A DNA stretch of 64,000 bases from Chrysomallon squamiferum (taxonomy: Eukaryota; Mollusca; Gastropoda; Neomphalida; Peltospiridae). The notes beneath the pieces are model-generated. The model did no database searches. It was not told the origin of the DNA and was given only the letters and a program-made list of their open reading frames with translations. The translations under genes and the position numbers were made by a program. Positions 27,554 to 40,632 of this stretch are shown piece by piece (position 1 is the first letter of the stretch; the number at the start of each line of letters is the position of its first letter). The stretch is taken from NCBI GenBank assembly GCA_012295275.1, contig CM022667.1, forward strand, positions 8,064,038-8,128,037, in the 5' to 3' direction.

Positions 27554-30018
27554 GGCTGTTTAATATATTTTTATTTTTGTTATTTACCTAAAACTAGTCA
27601 CTGACAACTGAACTGAACTCTTAGTCCTACCTCTAACATTTAGTCTGCTACTTGTTAAAATAAGAGACAAAATCAGGGCATCACAAGGATGTTTAAAAAG
27701 GATGAAATCAAGGCAGAATTCAAGGTATTTGTCAAGATGAAATCAGGAGGAATTTAGAATATTTACAGGGGATGTGAAGAAATGTCAATCTTGAATATGT
27801 ACTGTAGGTTTTTTTCTCAATTATATAAACAAACAGTGTAAATGCTTTTTGAGCATATGTTATAAAAACATTAAAATGGTAAAATATGGATCATTATGGG
27901 TTTGGAGTTTGATCCAATTTCATTCGCCCCTCTTCCAAGATACCAGCTTAGAAATGAGATGTAAAATTTAGATATTTTTTAGAGAAATGTGAAATCCAGT
28001 CAGCCAGTATTACAATAATTTGACTTTGTATTTGTGTGTGGATAACTGACTGAAAGACATTTCTTCTGTCTGTTTTGGAGTGTGTCCAGAAATATTTTTA
28101 TGCATTATGTGGTATTAATTGTCCAGTATTTTCACAATTTATCAAATCAGGATGTTGCTATGGAAATCAAAGATCCATAACCCTTCAGTTTGCTGTAATA
28201 CTTTAGTTTATTCCTGTTTTTGTTGTTTATTTTATCATCTGACACTGTTAGTGAGTTGGTAGGTTAGTACATGAAGAGTTTATTTTACTGTACAGGTTTG
28301 TGGTTGGATTTCAGATTTATTTTCATATTTGTAACAGATTGTCACTGAAATGATTTTGGATCCGACAGTGTATTAATTTTGTATTCAAACAGTTTATGAA
28401 ATGAAACTACTGAAGTTGCTACTGCATTAGCCAATAGTTTTTAATGTCTTGTGTCTACAATACATTAACCAATCATGTTGTGTCTTGCTGTTGAAATAAC
28501 CAATCATATGACCTGTTCTTTGTTTAACTAGTCAAGTGACATTTTATTCCTGCTGTTGACAATTAGTGAATGGATCAGTGTCTCAGTGGATTACTAGATT
28601 AGTGGTGCTTACTTGTAAAAATAAGAACAATAGCTTTAATAATCATTTAAACCCAGGTAATTTTAAAAAACACCTATGCATATTTTATTCGTTAAGTTCA
28701 ACAGGGTTAACAATGTAGGCAATACACATGATATGTTGTACATATTTAAATAAAGTCAGTTATTTGTCAACAGCAAAATATGTACAACTGCTAAGGTTTA
28801 TTATGTTATGGCAGCTGACTTAATTAGAGGTTGTGCTGTTAACAGACATTCTTTGACAACTTTTTAGCATCCAAGTTTATGATTTTATTCATTTTCTGGT
28901 TAAGAATAACAAAATATTTGGGTGCCTTGAAATATACTGGAATGAATTATTAACACCCAATTTTGAAAATTTCTCATACTAATGAATTAGCTTGTGTAGA
29001 CTTTTTTTTTTATTAAATAAAGAATTTGTCTGGAGTCTTCAGAAAATATAAATGATATGGTTGTTGTGTTTTTGTTTATTTAAAACTTTGAATCGGATAT
29101 CATTGATGAGTGGTGTCTCATCTCATTAAGCCTGTTGTAGATATATAGATATATCTAGAACATTTCTGAGAATTTGTGTTAGAATTGTTTATTTTGCCAG
29201 TTGTATTTCACTTACAGAATTGTATGATGGTTAGGATCTGTGCCCATGCAGGCATGCATTACTGTATTTCTGAGAGGCACGCAAAAGAAAAACAATCTAT
29301 ACCCATAACCTTTTATATTTATTATTTTGTGAGCTGACCCTAGTATTGCATTATATCAGTATTTAAATTTACATCTTTATTTTTGCCATTATATGGTTAC
29401 TTTTATATTGTTTTGGTATGGCTGTTGCTTGTTAGTTCATTATTAGTTTTGTATTTTTTAATTTATTATTAATCCTTGAAGGATAAATTAAATATATTGT
29501 AGGATTAAACATTTCTTTAAGTGCCATTTTATATAATTCCTATTTGATAATAAAATGTAATTAATAAATAAATGTAATTCCACTGAAATTCCTTTAAACA
29601 AGTGACTGTGAATATTTACATTTAATACTTTATGTGGTAAAGTAATGAAAATAGATTAATGAGCTGGTTAAGAAAATTGTGATTTTGTTTGAACAAGATG
29701 GAACCTCGATTATTAAATATTTTTAAAAATCTTCATGTTGAAACTTACTATTATATGTGTGTAATTAGAACAATGACAAATATTTTTACAGTTCTATCAT
29801 TTTTTGTGATATAACTTTATTTGTAAAACTATCTACTTTATTACTCGCAGCTTTCATGATCATATTTTTATGCTGTATATTTTAGAATATTTTACAATGT
29901 GAAATTTTTTATGTTTTCATACAATAAAACCTAGGAAATCTATAAAGAATACATTTCAGCTGCATAACTGCCAATCTAAAAATCTTAATAAAACAGTTTC
30001 TACTCACCATCTTTTTTA

Positions 30019-30107
<89 letters not shown>

Positions 30108-30300
30108 TCCCTCTCCCTCTCCCTCTCCCTCCCACACATAAATGTTTTTGTGCAATTTGCTATTTGCTGAAATTGTTTGATTTCTGCTTATCAGTACAAA
30201 TATAGTGCATTATTGTTCTGTTTATGAATGCTGTGTAAACTTTTGAGTTGAAATAAACTACATTATATTAGTTATAATTTGTCTTGTTTTATTCCTGTTA
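27554..30300 (+). other. Probable 3' UTR and downstream region of the GDAP1-like gene
   Basis: No coding signal. AATAAA hexamers on the plus strand at 29016-29021 and 30252-30257 are candidate polyadenylation signals; if used they would give 3' UTRs of about 1.5 or 2.7 kb. A (CT)n tract, ending in CCCTCT repeats, lies at 30020-30131. The extent is inferred. Confidence 0.4.
30020..30131. repeat. (CT)n microsatellite with CCCTCT tail
   Basis: Pure CT for about 80 bases, then five CCCTCT-type units, bounded by CCCACACATAAA. Confidence 0.95.
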
Positions 30301-32800
30301 CAAGGTGCATATAAAAAGATTACTGGCTGTAAACTGACAATTGTTATAAAATTTCATCAAACTGCTAATGACAAATAGACATGAACTTTCTGAAACAAAT
30401 CAGTCTTTACAAAAGTAAAGACATATTGTGTTTCAGACACAAAATGTAAGTATCGCACTAACCAGTTTTTAAGAAATTGTCTATACCCTGTCACAGAAAA
30501 CCTGCTTGTTATAAAAATATCTGCTGATGTATTTTACAACAAAGCAGAAGACATCATTACATCAACAGACATATTAGTAAAAACAACAAAAGCTGTGTCA
30601 GATTTTCAGTTTTATTAGCATTTTAGTTCCTTAAGTCTTTTTCTGTGTTACAAACAGAAAGCATTTTACCAGGTAACATGAAACCAGTTTTACTGTCTTC
30701 ATAAAATAACATACATTATACCAGATTTCCAGTTCCAACCTGTTAATCTGGAAATGTCTGTCAAGTTTACATGTTATAAACCTGAGGTAAGATATTGCCA
30801 GCCTATCATGTCAGACAAGCCAGGATTGTGCTTTCATGTTTTTAAAACATGAAAAGATAAAAAAAAAATATTAGATATATTAATTCTTATCATGACTTAC
30901 TCAATTGTAATGATTAATGTTTTAAATTTTTTTTAAAAATATTTTAGTTATTTACTATAATATAATATGGCCTGTGGTTTTTTGTAATCACAAGACATGA
31001 AAAGATAAAATCAAATTTTTACTCTCACAATATTAAATATATTAATCAGTTCATATCATGTTATATTGCACTTCTGATTAAAATGTAAAAAAAATTTGAA
31101 AAAGATTCTAATAATTTACAATAATACTATAATTAACCACATAACTAATATGATCAAAAGAAATGAAAGTAATTAAAAGTATCCAGAGATTTCGTTTTTC
31201 TGGACAATTTCCTTGGTGTATATTACCTCTAACTACTGCATTTGACAAACACAACAAGAAGTAAGTGACATTTCAGTTAACATCCTTTCTGTTTCACAGT
31301 TACTTTGTTTAGGACAGACGAAATGCAGACTGTGAGTAGAGTGAGACAGTAATTCTCATTGTCTTTGAGGTTTTATTTAACTCTTTGTTTTTATTGTTTA
31401 TGTAATACAGTTGCTATTTATTACACATTTGTTACCGAGTACAGAATATTTGTGTCAAGTTAAGTGGTGAAAATGTGGTGTGACTGATACTTGTCCATGT
31501 TATTTACATTAATTTCTCATTGTAGTCATTTCATTATTCATTGTGTTTTCTTGGTAAGGTTTGATGATGTATATGAAATGATGATTTAAGATATAATAAT
31601 CTGATAAATAATAATAATAATATATTTGACAAAATAATAATAATAGTAATAATAAAAATATAATAATAATAATAGTAATAATAATAATATAATAATAATA
31701 ATAGTAACAATGATAATAATGATGATGATAATAATTATGTTTAAATTGCTAAATGTAGGTGGACATGAAGAAAAAGTATGACAACTATTTCAACAAGTGT
31801 AAAGAAAACCCGTACATACACTGTATGTTAACAGAGTAGCACGTTCTATAGTGTTTAGAATTGTGGGCAGAGAAGACAATAAATTAAGTATCTATAAACA
31901 AAGAGTTATATTCAACAACATCATATACAACATATCGCTGTAAGATTTTTAATATCAGCTTTGTATAATATCAATACAAATATTAAGGCCTGAGACCGTT
32001 TAGTTCATAACAGATTGTGTATCAGTCAATGCCCATAAACTCTGCTTGGATTTCACTTTTCAAAAAACAAATTACACTCATCTTACAAACAAATTATAAA
32101 AAAAAATTTCAGTTATTGTTATCACACATATTACAAACAAATTATCAAAAAAAAATTTCAGTTACTGTTATCACTATGTAAAAATAGATCTTTTATGTGG
32201 AGGTTTGTCTGTGTTCTGTACCAGAATCACTTAAATGATAACAACTAAATTAGTTGTATATTTTGACATAAATTAATTTTAAAAATCTAAAAATTTCTCA
32301 GTCTAACCCACAACTCAGTTTTATAATAATATTCTAAAGCAATCACCCTGAACAAAAGTGTTATAAATTAATTATTTGTTGTCACAATCAAGTGAAAAGA
32401 CCTGTATGCAGTAGACAAAACTGCAGAGATGCGATGTTTTACACACAAACAGTAATTCTTACAAATCTGCCTTTTCAAGGCTGATGTACTCATTGTTTAA
32501 AACCAGCATCAAACATAAAAGTTCAGAAATTACATTTCTTGACTTGGAATGTAAACTCACACTGTTACAAGCTATAGCTGTACTGGTTTTAAAAGCACTG
32601 AAAAATTAAAATAACACGATTATTAAAATATCACACATGTATCCAGGTATAATTCATTCATCTTCATTCAGAATAGCCATATATTATTCATTTATTTCAA
32701 TTCATTATTAATTTATCTCTATTCAATATATTAATTCATTTTATTCTGAATAGTGATTTATTTCTCATTCTTATTAATCATTTTACTATTCATTTATTTG
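30300..32800. other. Convergent intergenic spacer, nothing recognised
   Basis: AT-rich sequence between the 3' ends of the GDAP1-like gene and VAC14. It holds an (ATA)n/(GTA)n run at 31605-31735 and a duplicated ~57-bp stretch (TTACAAACAAATTATNAAAA near 32084 and 32130). I found no splice-compatible coding frames. Confidence 0.5.
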
Positions 32801-32809
32801 TATTATATT

Positions 32810-33765
32810 CATTCACTTACATTCAGAATATTCTTTAATTCACTTATATTCTGAATGTTCTTTCATTCACTTACATTCAGAATATTCTTTAATTCACTTA
32901 TATTCAGAATTTTCTTTAATTCACTTATATTCTGAATGTTCTTTCATTCACTTACATTCAGAATATTCTTTAATTCACTTATATTCTGAATGTTCTTTAA
33001 TTCACTTACATTCAGAATTTTCTTTAATTCACTTATATTCTGAATGTTCTTTAATTCACTTACATTCAGAATGTTCTTTAATTCACCTATATTCAGAATG
33101 TTTTTTAATTCATTTACATTCAGAATATTCTTTAATTCACTTATATTCAGAATATTTTTTCATTCACTTATATTCAGACTATTCATTCAATCAGTCATCT
33201 CTGACTCACTCTGAACTGCTGGTTCTTTCATTCACTTATATTCTGAATATTCTTTCATTCACTTACATTCAGAATGTTCTTTCATTCACTTATATTCTGA
33301 ATGTTCTTTAATTCACTTACATTCAGAATTTTCTTTAATTCACTTATATTCTGAATGTTCTTTAATTCACTTATATTCTGAATGTTCTTTAATTCACTTA
33401 CATTCAGAATGTTCTTTAATTCACTTATATTCTGAATGTTCTTTAATTCACTTATATTCAAAATATTTTTTCATTCACTTATATTCAGACTATTCATTCA
33501 ATCAGTCATCTCTGACTCACTCTGAACTGCTGGTTCTTTCATTCACTTATATTCTGAATATTCTTTCATTCACTTACATTCAGAATGTTCTTTCATTCAC
33601 TTATATTCAGAATGTTCTTTCATTCACTTATATTCTGAATATTCTTTAATTCACTTATACTCAGAATATTCTTTAATTCACTTACATTCTGAATGTTCTT
33701 TCATTCACTTATATTCAGACTATTCGTTCACTTATATTCATACTATTCATTCGCTCAGTCATCAC
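32810..33765. repeat. 27-bp minisatellite with a higher-order insert, about 33 units
   Basis: The unit TCTTTAATTCACTTATATTC plus WGAATRT repeats with A/C and A/T variants. A longer block (CAGTCATCTCTGACTCACTC plus TGAACTGCTGG) interrupts it at about 33190 and 33500, with a diverged third copy at about 33755, indicating duplication of multi-unit segments. It sits about 580 bp beyond the VAC14 stop codon. Confidence 0.9.
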
Positions 33766-33923
33766 TGACTCACTCTGAACTGCTGGTTTTCTTCAATCAT
33801 TTGATTTCAACTGAAACCAGTGACTTTACAGACAGGAAATGCAGAGACTACAAACACATGTTGCCTTGGTAACCTGTTGGTTCTACATCCACTTACATCA
33901 GTATCAGTGGTTTCACTTTTTGT

Positions 33924-33996
33924 TTTATTGAAGCTGGTTTTGATGTTTCAGTATCTCACTAGCCTGGTAACCATGGTATCAAACAGTTCCTAGCTT

Positions 33997-34038
<42 letters not shown>

Positions 34039-34342
34039 GATTCATGACTGATCCACACACTTTTCTGACAACAACAGTCCACTTGATTCTCCTATCAGGT
34101 CCAATCCGAAAATAGTTTGTGGTTGTTGTTTTCCCTCCCCACCCCTCAAAAAAAAAACATCTTGCAACTTCCAAACTTCCACTGAGGAAAAAAAACATCC
34201 AAAAATTCACTTGCTGAACTTTTTAGTTGACAACGTCACTGTAGTTTGAAATGACAGTATTTGTGACACTGTTTGCGCACTTTGAAATGTTACAGCTGGA
34301 TACTGTGTGGTGTATATAAGATGGGACTAAACTTCAGTGACG
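33924..34342 (-). terminator. VAC14 3' UTR with polyadenylation signal
   Basis: On the minus strand AATAAA occurs at 33929-33924, about 415 bp after the VAC14 stop, just before the 27-bp minisatellite. The interval contains a long A run on the plus strand (34001-34036), which is a poly-T in the transcript. The assignment as the used signal is inferred. Confidence 0.45.
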
Positions 34343-37300
34343 TCACCATTTTATGTTTCTCACTGCAGACAGTTTAAACGCCATCCTGGACTCTTTGTGT
34401 CTGGCCTGCACCTTGTTGAAGTGGTTCAGGAGTTCGTCAAAGTTTATTTTACAAACCAGCGGCCTCTCCTCACCCTCACTGCTCTGTTTAGCTCTGAACA
34501 CAAATAAACAGCAAAGATTAACAATTTGTAACGTTTGAAAGTCAGTATAAATACATGGTATTTATAACGGGGTATGTATCGTAGTTTAAAGAATAACGTA
34601 TGTTACAAATTAAACTTTGTCCATGTCAAGCCTCTGACAAATGAATATGCAACATTGAAAAAAAAAAAAAATAATAATAATAATAAAAAAAAAAAATAAA
34701 TAAATAAATAAAATCTTGTGACGTAAATTCTAATTCAGTTTAAGTCTTAATTACAATCCTCTATTTGTATGTATAAATTTTATACAAAATGGTCAGAAAT
34801 ATTTGATCTTTTAAAAAAAAAAACATAAAACATATCTTGTAACATTTTGTTCCCTATCTCAGTATCTGGGATGCTGTATGTAAAAGATTTCTTCAAGCAG
34901 CTGATGAAATCAACTCAAGTAACACCACAAATCTGAACTGTAACAGAAGTGGACAATATTCTGGCTTCATGCTGGACCAATAACAATGTGATAAGACACA
35001 CCAGAAATACTTGGTATACAGTGATTGTCCTTTACGTACAGCAGAAATCAAAACAGTGACTGCTACAGCAATCTCTGAACTACTCAAAAGTTTTTAAAAT
35101 AAATTATCAGTGTGATAATTCTGTGTAAGGTAACAGGTAAATATATTCACCCCTGATCTATCTGGAAGTGGAAGTGAGGGATACACTCCAGTCTGTATCG
35201 CAGGGTTTTGAAAGCCTCAGACTGAGGTAACAACATCAGCAGTCCATACAGACTCTTTATCAGGTACTGGTTGTGTTCAACGTCGAGAAGGTGCAGACGT
35301 AAATCTGAAAAAATCTAAATATTTCTTACTTCGGTCACATTCATGAACTTACTTGCCTTAAAGAATTCTTAGTGATTTGAGAAAGATGGTAGGAGAAGGA
35401 AACCAATTTTACATGATTTGTGAAGAAAAAAGATAAAGTGTTAAAAAATTCATATTAATGATTCAGTTTTTGTTTCTGAAATACAGAGATATGATTTTCC
35501 AAATTTGCATCTTAAAAAAAAAAAATTTCAAACAAATTTAAATGTTTATTTGACATGAAAAAATAATTAAAAAAACAAGTAAATAAATATATAAAAATAT
35601 AAATAAATAAATTAAAATAATTTTTTTTTTAAATATTCAATTTTCAAAGAATGCACAGTTTGGATTATTTTTATGAAACAGAGAAGCAAAGAATTTAAAA
35701 ATCAACTCACAGGCAAAGATTGGAGATTCAATTAGCTGAACAAGTTTGTCAATCTCTTTCAAAAAGTCAACAGTCACCTCGATGTCACCACTGACAAATG
35801 TCAAGGTCATTTAAAAACATTTTGAACAATAATTAAAATAACTTAAACTATTACAATCCTATTTAAAATGGGAATTCATTTTTTTTAAACAGTATATTCT
35901 TTTTATCATAACATTATTAACTCTATTTCAGTCATGTCTTTCATTAAACTTTGAATTACACAATCATGGACATTATATGTTTCTGTTTTACTGTATAAAC
36001 GTCTTTCTCTAAATGGAATGTTTATTACTACATAAATTGTTCTTTTAAATATAAAAATGTCTTAATAAAATGCAGTTACTTGGTTTTGTGTGATAATTGC
36101 AGTGAAAATACTTTTCAATAAAAAAATAAAATTAAATAAAATACAATTGAATAAATCCAAATTACCTTTTTTTATACTAAGTATTTAGATATCATATTTA
36201 GAGATCAGACACTCATAAAAATACAACTAACACTGGTTATTTTGGAGTAATTATTAAAATTGTTTATATTCAAAAAGCTGACAAGAAAATGCATGACATA
36301 TATCTAACTCAGAATTTCAACTAATCAATTATTTCAAATGTGTTTACATTAACCAAAAATTTCAACATGTCTCTCTTGGGCCTACATCCCAAAATATTGA
36401 AGTAATATTGCTAGTGTAAGAAAGAAATAATTTTACAAAATAATTATATAAGAGAGGAAAATTTGTTTTTCTTGTCTCTCCAAACCAATTAACTCTGTTT
36501 ATGAGTATCATGGCTGTTACAGAATTCAGTACATCTGTGCTAAGAAAGGATACAAGGACTGCAGAAGCTGATAGGCATGTTTGTAGTTCTGTGTGAGGTA
36601 ACAGAGCGAAACCACAGCAACCGGACTGTGACACCAACACTTGTACAAACAGCAGAACAGAGAGCAACTCTCCTGTCAAAGAAAACAAGAAAATACTTTG
36701 TTACCATGGCTACAGATTTTTTTTTTTTTGTTTTGGGGTTTTATTTTAAAAACCCAAAAGCAAAATAGAAAAATAATAAAAAGTAAAATAATAATAAAAA
36801 TTAACTAAATAAAGAAAGAAGGAATGAAAAAAGAAAGAAAAGAAGAAACAAGTGCAAAAAAAAAAAATATATATATATATATATAAAATAAATAAAATAA
36901 TGTAGAGAAATAAAAAAAGAAAAACAACAATGATAAAAATATAAATTAATTATATAGTTTTCCAAGATAAAAAAAAAAGAAGAAAATAATCTCTATATAA
37001 TGGACTAACAAAAAGTTGTTCCGTTTTTAATAAAATTCTTGAACTACATATTAATACTTGTAATAATTAAAGATAAAAAACATCAGTAACAGGATTGATC
37101 CTAGCACATAACACATCTCAGACAAGAACTGCTGAACTCTCACCTCTGTAGCCAAATCTTTGAGGTTCATTCTGAGGTCGAAGAATTCAGACGATGTTAA
37201 CAGGATGCTGTTGAGTGTCTGCACCATTGTTGATGTGAAATTCATGTCCTCATCTACAAGTATTATCTCTGCCAGACTTCTAAACAGAGCCTCCGCACTC

Positions 37301-38129
37301 AAATACAGAGACAACTGTCTGGTAAAAACAGAAACATGTAACATTTCTGTGTTTATATTGTAAAAATATTTTTAGAAATGTTTAAGAAATTTGTATAATA
37401 TTCACAGTTTTTAATTTATTTGAGATAAGAATGAAAGAATGTTTGATTAAACCTAGGAATTTTTTTTAAATATTGATATATTTCATTAGTAATTACAACA
37501 ATCACCACTGCAACTGCTGCTAGGGCTTTTTCTACTACTACCATTACCACCTTCACTACTGCTACCACTACTACTATTTGCCATTACTGCTAATAATAAC
37601 AACAACAACAACAACAGTAAAAACAGCAACAGAAACAACTGTGGAGCTGTGATTACAGTAAGCTACAATCATTTAAATACACAGCTAAACCGTACGGCTG
37701 AAAAAACAAATTCTAAAAGAGAAAACAAAATAATAGTCATAATAGTCATTTTAATAATAATAATAGTAATAATAATAATAATAACTATTATTCTTTACTA
37801 CCATTAGTGCTAACTGTTTTTCAGATATAAAATCTAAATTTTATTAGCCATAAACGTGTTGTAAATTTCAGATACCGTATAACAAATGTTCCTCTGTCCT
37901 CCAGGAGTTGTCTGTCTTTTTTAAATATTTCTAGGAGTTGTACAACAAACTTGATAAAACACTGGTTCAGCCCGTGGGTGATGTCGACAAACTGTTTGAG
38001 GGGGTCGGGCACCGTGACGCCCAGTGTGTCGTCACTGATGTTGTTTCCAGCTGGATGAGCAGAAATCTCTGCAAGAACTTCCAGATCTAACAACACAACC
38101 TGAAAAAAAGAAATAATAACAACAACAAA

Positions 38130-38208
<79 letters not shown>

Positions 38209-40280
38209 CCAATTCAGTGATAAAAATATTTTTTAAAAACCCAGTAAACACTGTAAAAATAAAAAAATATATATTTAAAAAAAAAAAATCAAGAAATCCA
38301 GCCTGAAAGACTTCAGTTTTAAATTCAGCTAAAGTATGAAGGCATGTTTAAAATAATGATATAAATAAATCCAAATATACCTTGGTAAAACTTTTTAAAA
38401 ACCTGCAAGAGCTTTGAACCTATTTTAATGTGATTCTTTGTGTTAAATAAGAAATCTTCAAGTGCTAACATATTTTGTGCGTGTGTGTGAAGCACTCATT
38501 GTGTTATTTAAAAGTACACACAGTTATTTAATGAACTCACATCATCTGAAGGATCTGAGAGTGTTTTCAGTAACAAGGGAAAGAACTCTCCAACATGCTT
38601 GAATGCCTGAAAAAAAAAAAGAGTCAATTATTTTCAAAATAATAAAAAAATGTTATATTATTTCAGACATCTATACAGTGCTTCAGAAGACAGGATCTAC
38701 AATCTCAGAAATCTCTAATGAATTAATTCTTATTGTTGATGTTCTTTATGGATGGTTTATTATTTAGATCATGGTACATATTTTCTTGTCTTGGAAGTGT
38801 GATTATAATGGTTTCCTTTACCTACACAATAAATTAGAAACTTCAGTAGCAAGTCTGTTAAACGATTAAGACAAAAAGGCATCATTAACTGTTTTTATTA
38901 GCTGTTCTTTTGTTCGTGTCTGTGTTTTAAAAATACAGATGCACAGTTTAGGGAAATAAAAAAGCAAGGTGGATATATGACTGAAGAACAGAGCACTAAG
39001 AAATGTAATCAATATTTTTTGTTTATTTTATATATAAATCAAAGTATTATCTGTGTCAGTTTAAACTACAAAAACTAACTGTGATTTAGTATACCTTATT
39101 GGGGGTTTTTGAAAAAAGAAGACTAAACCATCTAAGGGAAGCAACTCTAGTTTGCATTGCATCATGTCCCAACATTTTCTGAAGAACATCCAGAACAGAA
39201 AGTATATCCATCTGAATTACACTGTACAGGAAGACAGATATAAAAACATAAATACAGAAAGAAGTAGTGAAATGTAACAGTATTAGCATATTTAATAAAG
39301 TGCATGTAATTTAGAATATTGCTATTGTGTCTAAATTTAACACAGAGGTTTTCAGAAGTGAAACAAAATTAGCTGAATTTACTTTATGACAAAAACTTTT
39401 TTCAGATATATTTAGTCAGTGCCTATCAAAATGACTTATACATTTCTGTATAACTGATTTATTTATAAACTTTTGGTAAATAAAAACTATAACAATAATA
39501 TAACAAAACCTGGAGGATGCCAACAAGAACATTTTTTATATTTTTTAGATTAATTACATGGATAAATAAATGCTAATTTAAGTATTTTAATTTGTTTTTT
39601 TTAAAAAAACATTATTTCATAACATTTTAAATCGGATAAGAATCCATGATTTCAAGATTATAGAATGGCTTTAAAATGCTTGTTTAGCATCGTTCAGCTC
39701 AATCAATGAATTTCTTAAAAATTAATTTGAAGATTTTTTTAAATTTGAGTTTATTTGTTTTTCCAATATGTCTGAAATTTGCAAAATAAAGATACTTTCT
39801 TAAGCAATAACACTGTATGCATCATCTTACCCCGATTCTTGTTGTACTTGTTCTGAGGACGATTCATCCGATCGCTTGTGGGCATCATCCCCTCCCCCTA
39901 GCGATGACTCGCCCACCGACTCCACCACAGGCGTGGGCTGATCATCCTGACTCTCTACCAGTTTGTGCAGACTGAGCATCAGCGTTTCAGCAGCATCACG
40001 CACACTGAGCAAAATTGTTTTACAGGTTAAAAATAAACACGCTTGTCACAATGTGTGTGTGTGTCTCTGTGTGTGTGTGTGCATGTGAGTTTCTGTGTGC
40101 ATATGGGTGAACATGCATGAAAAGATGTTCTCCACTATCTTTTGTACCCTAACAATTCTTGTAAGTCATTATGTGCATATTAAAGAAAAAAAAAAAAAAA
40201 AAATATTAATGTTTTACTTAACAATGAACAAACATTATTATTAATCAAAAAGTGAAAATTTACTTTTAAATGAAGAGGAA

Positions 40281-40318
<38 letters not shown>

Positions 40319-40570
40319 AAATAAAAATACTACTAATAATAAAAACACAAACTGATATTACAAGAGTTTACCGTTTCCTGGAGTAGTCGCTGTATGACAG
40401 ACATGGCAGAGTAGCAGTCAACATTCCTGCAAGATGGGGAAGCATTGTCCTGCCAGACAAAGCAATGAATTCTCGTAACCACGTAATAGCGGTGTACTGT
40501 ATCAGGTCATCTGAATAATTGTGTAATAATAACAATAATAATAACAACAAGGATAACAATAACAATGATA

Positions 40571-40632
<62 letters not shown>

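Noticed and set aside
34338-34345. CRE palindrome TGACGTCA overlapping the VAC14 stop codon
   Set aside because: A single site at the end of a coding sequence with no second core or promoter context; treated as chance.
36362-36688. 108-codon minus-strand frame at VAC14 exon 14
   Set aside because: Shadow in another frame of the real exon 36672-36554, which encodes [13 protein letters not shown].
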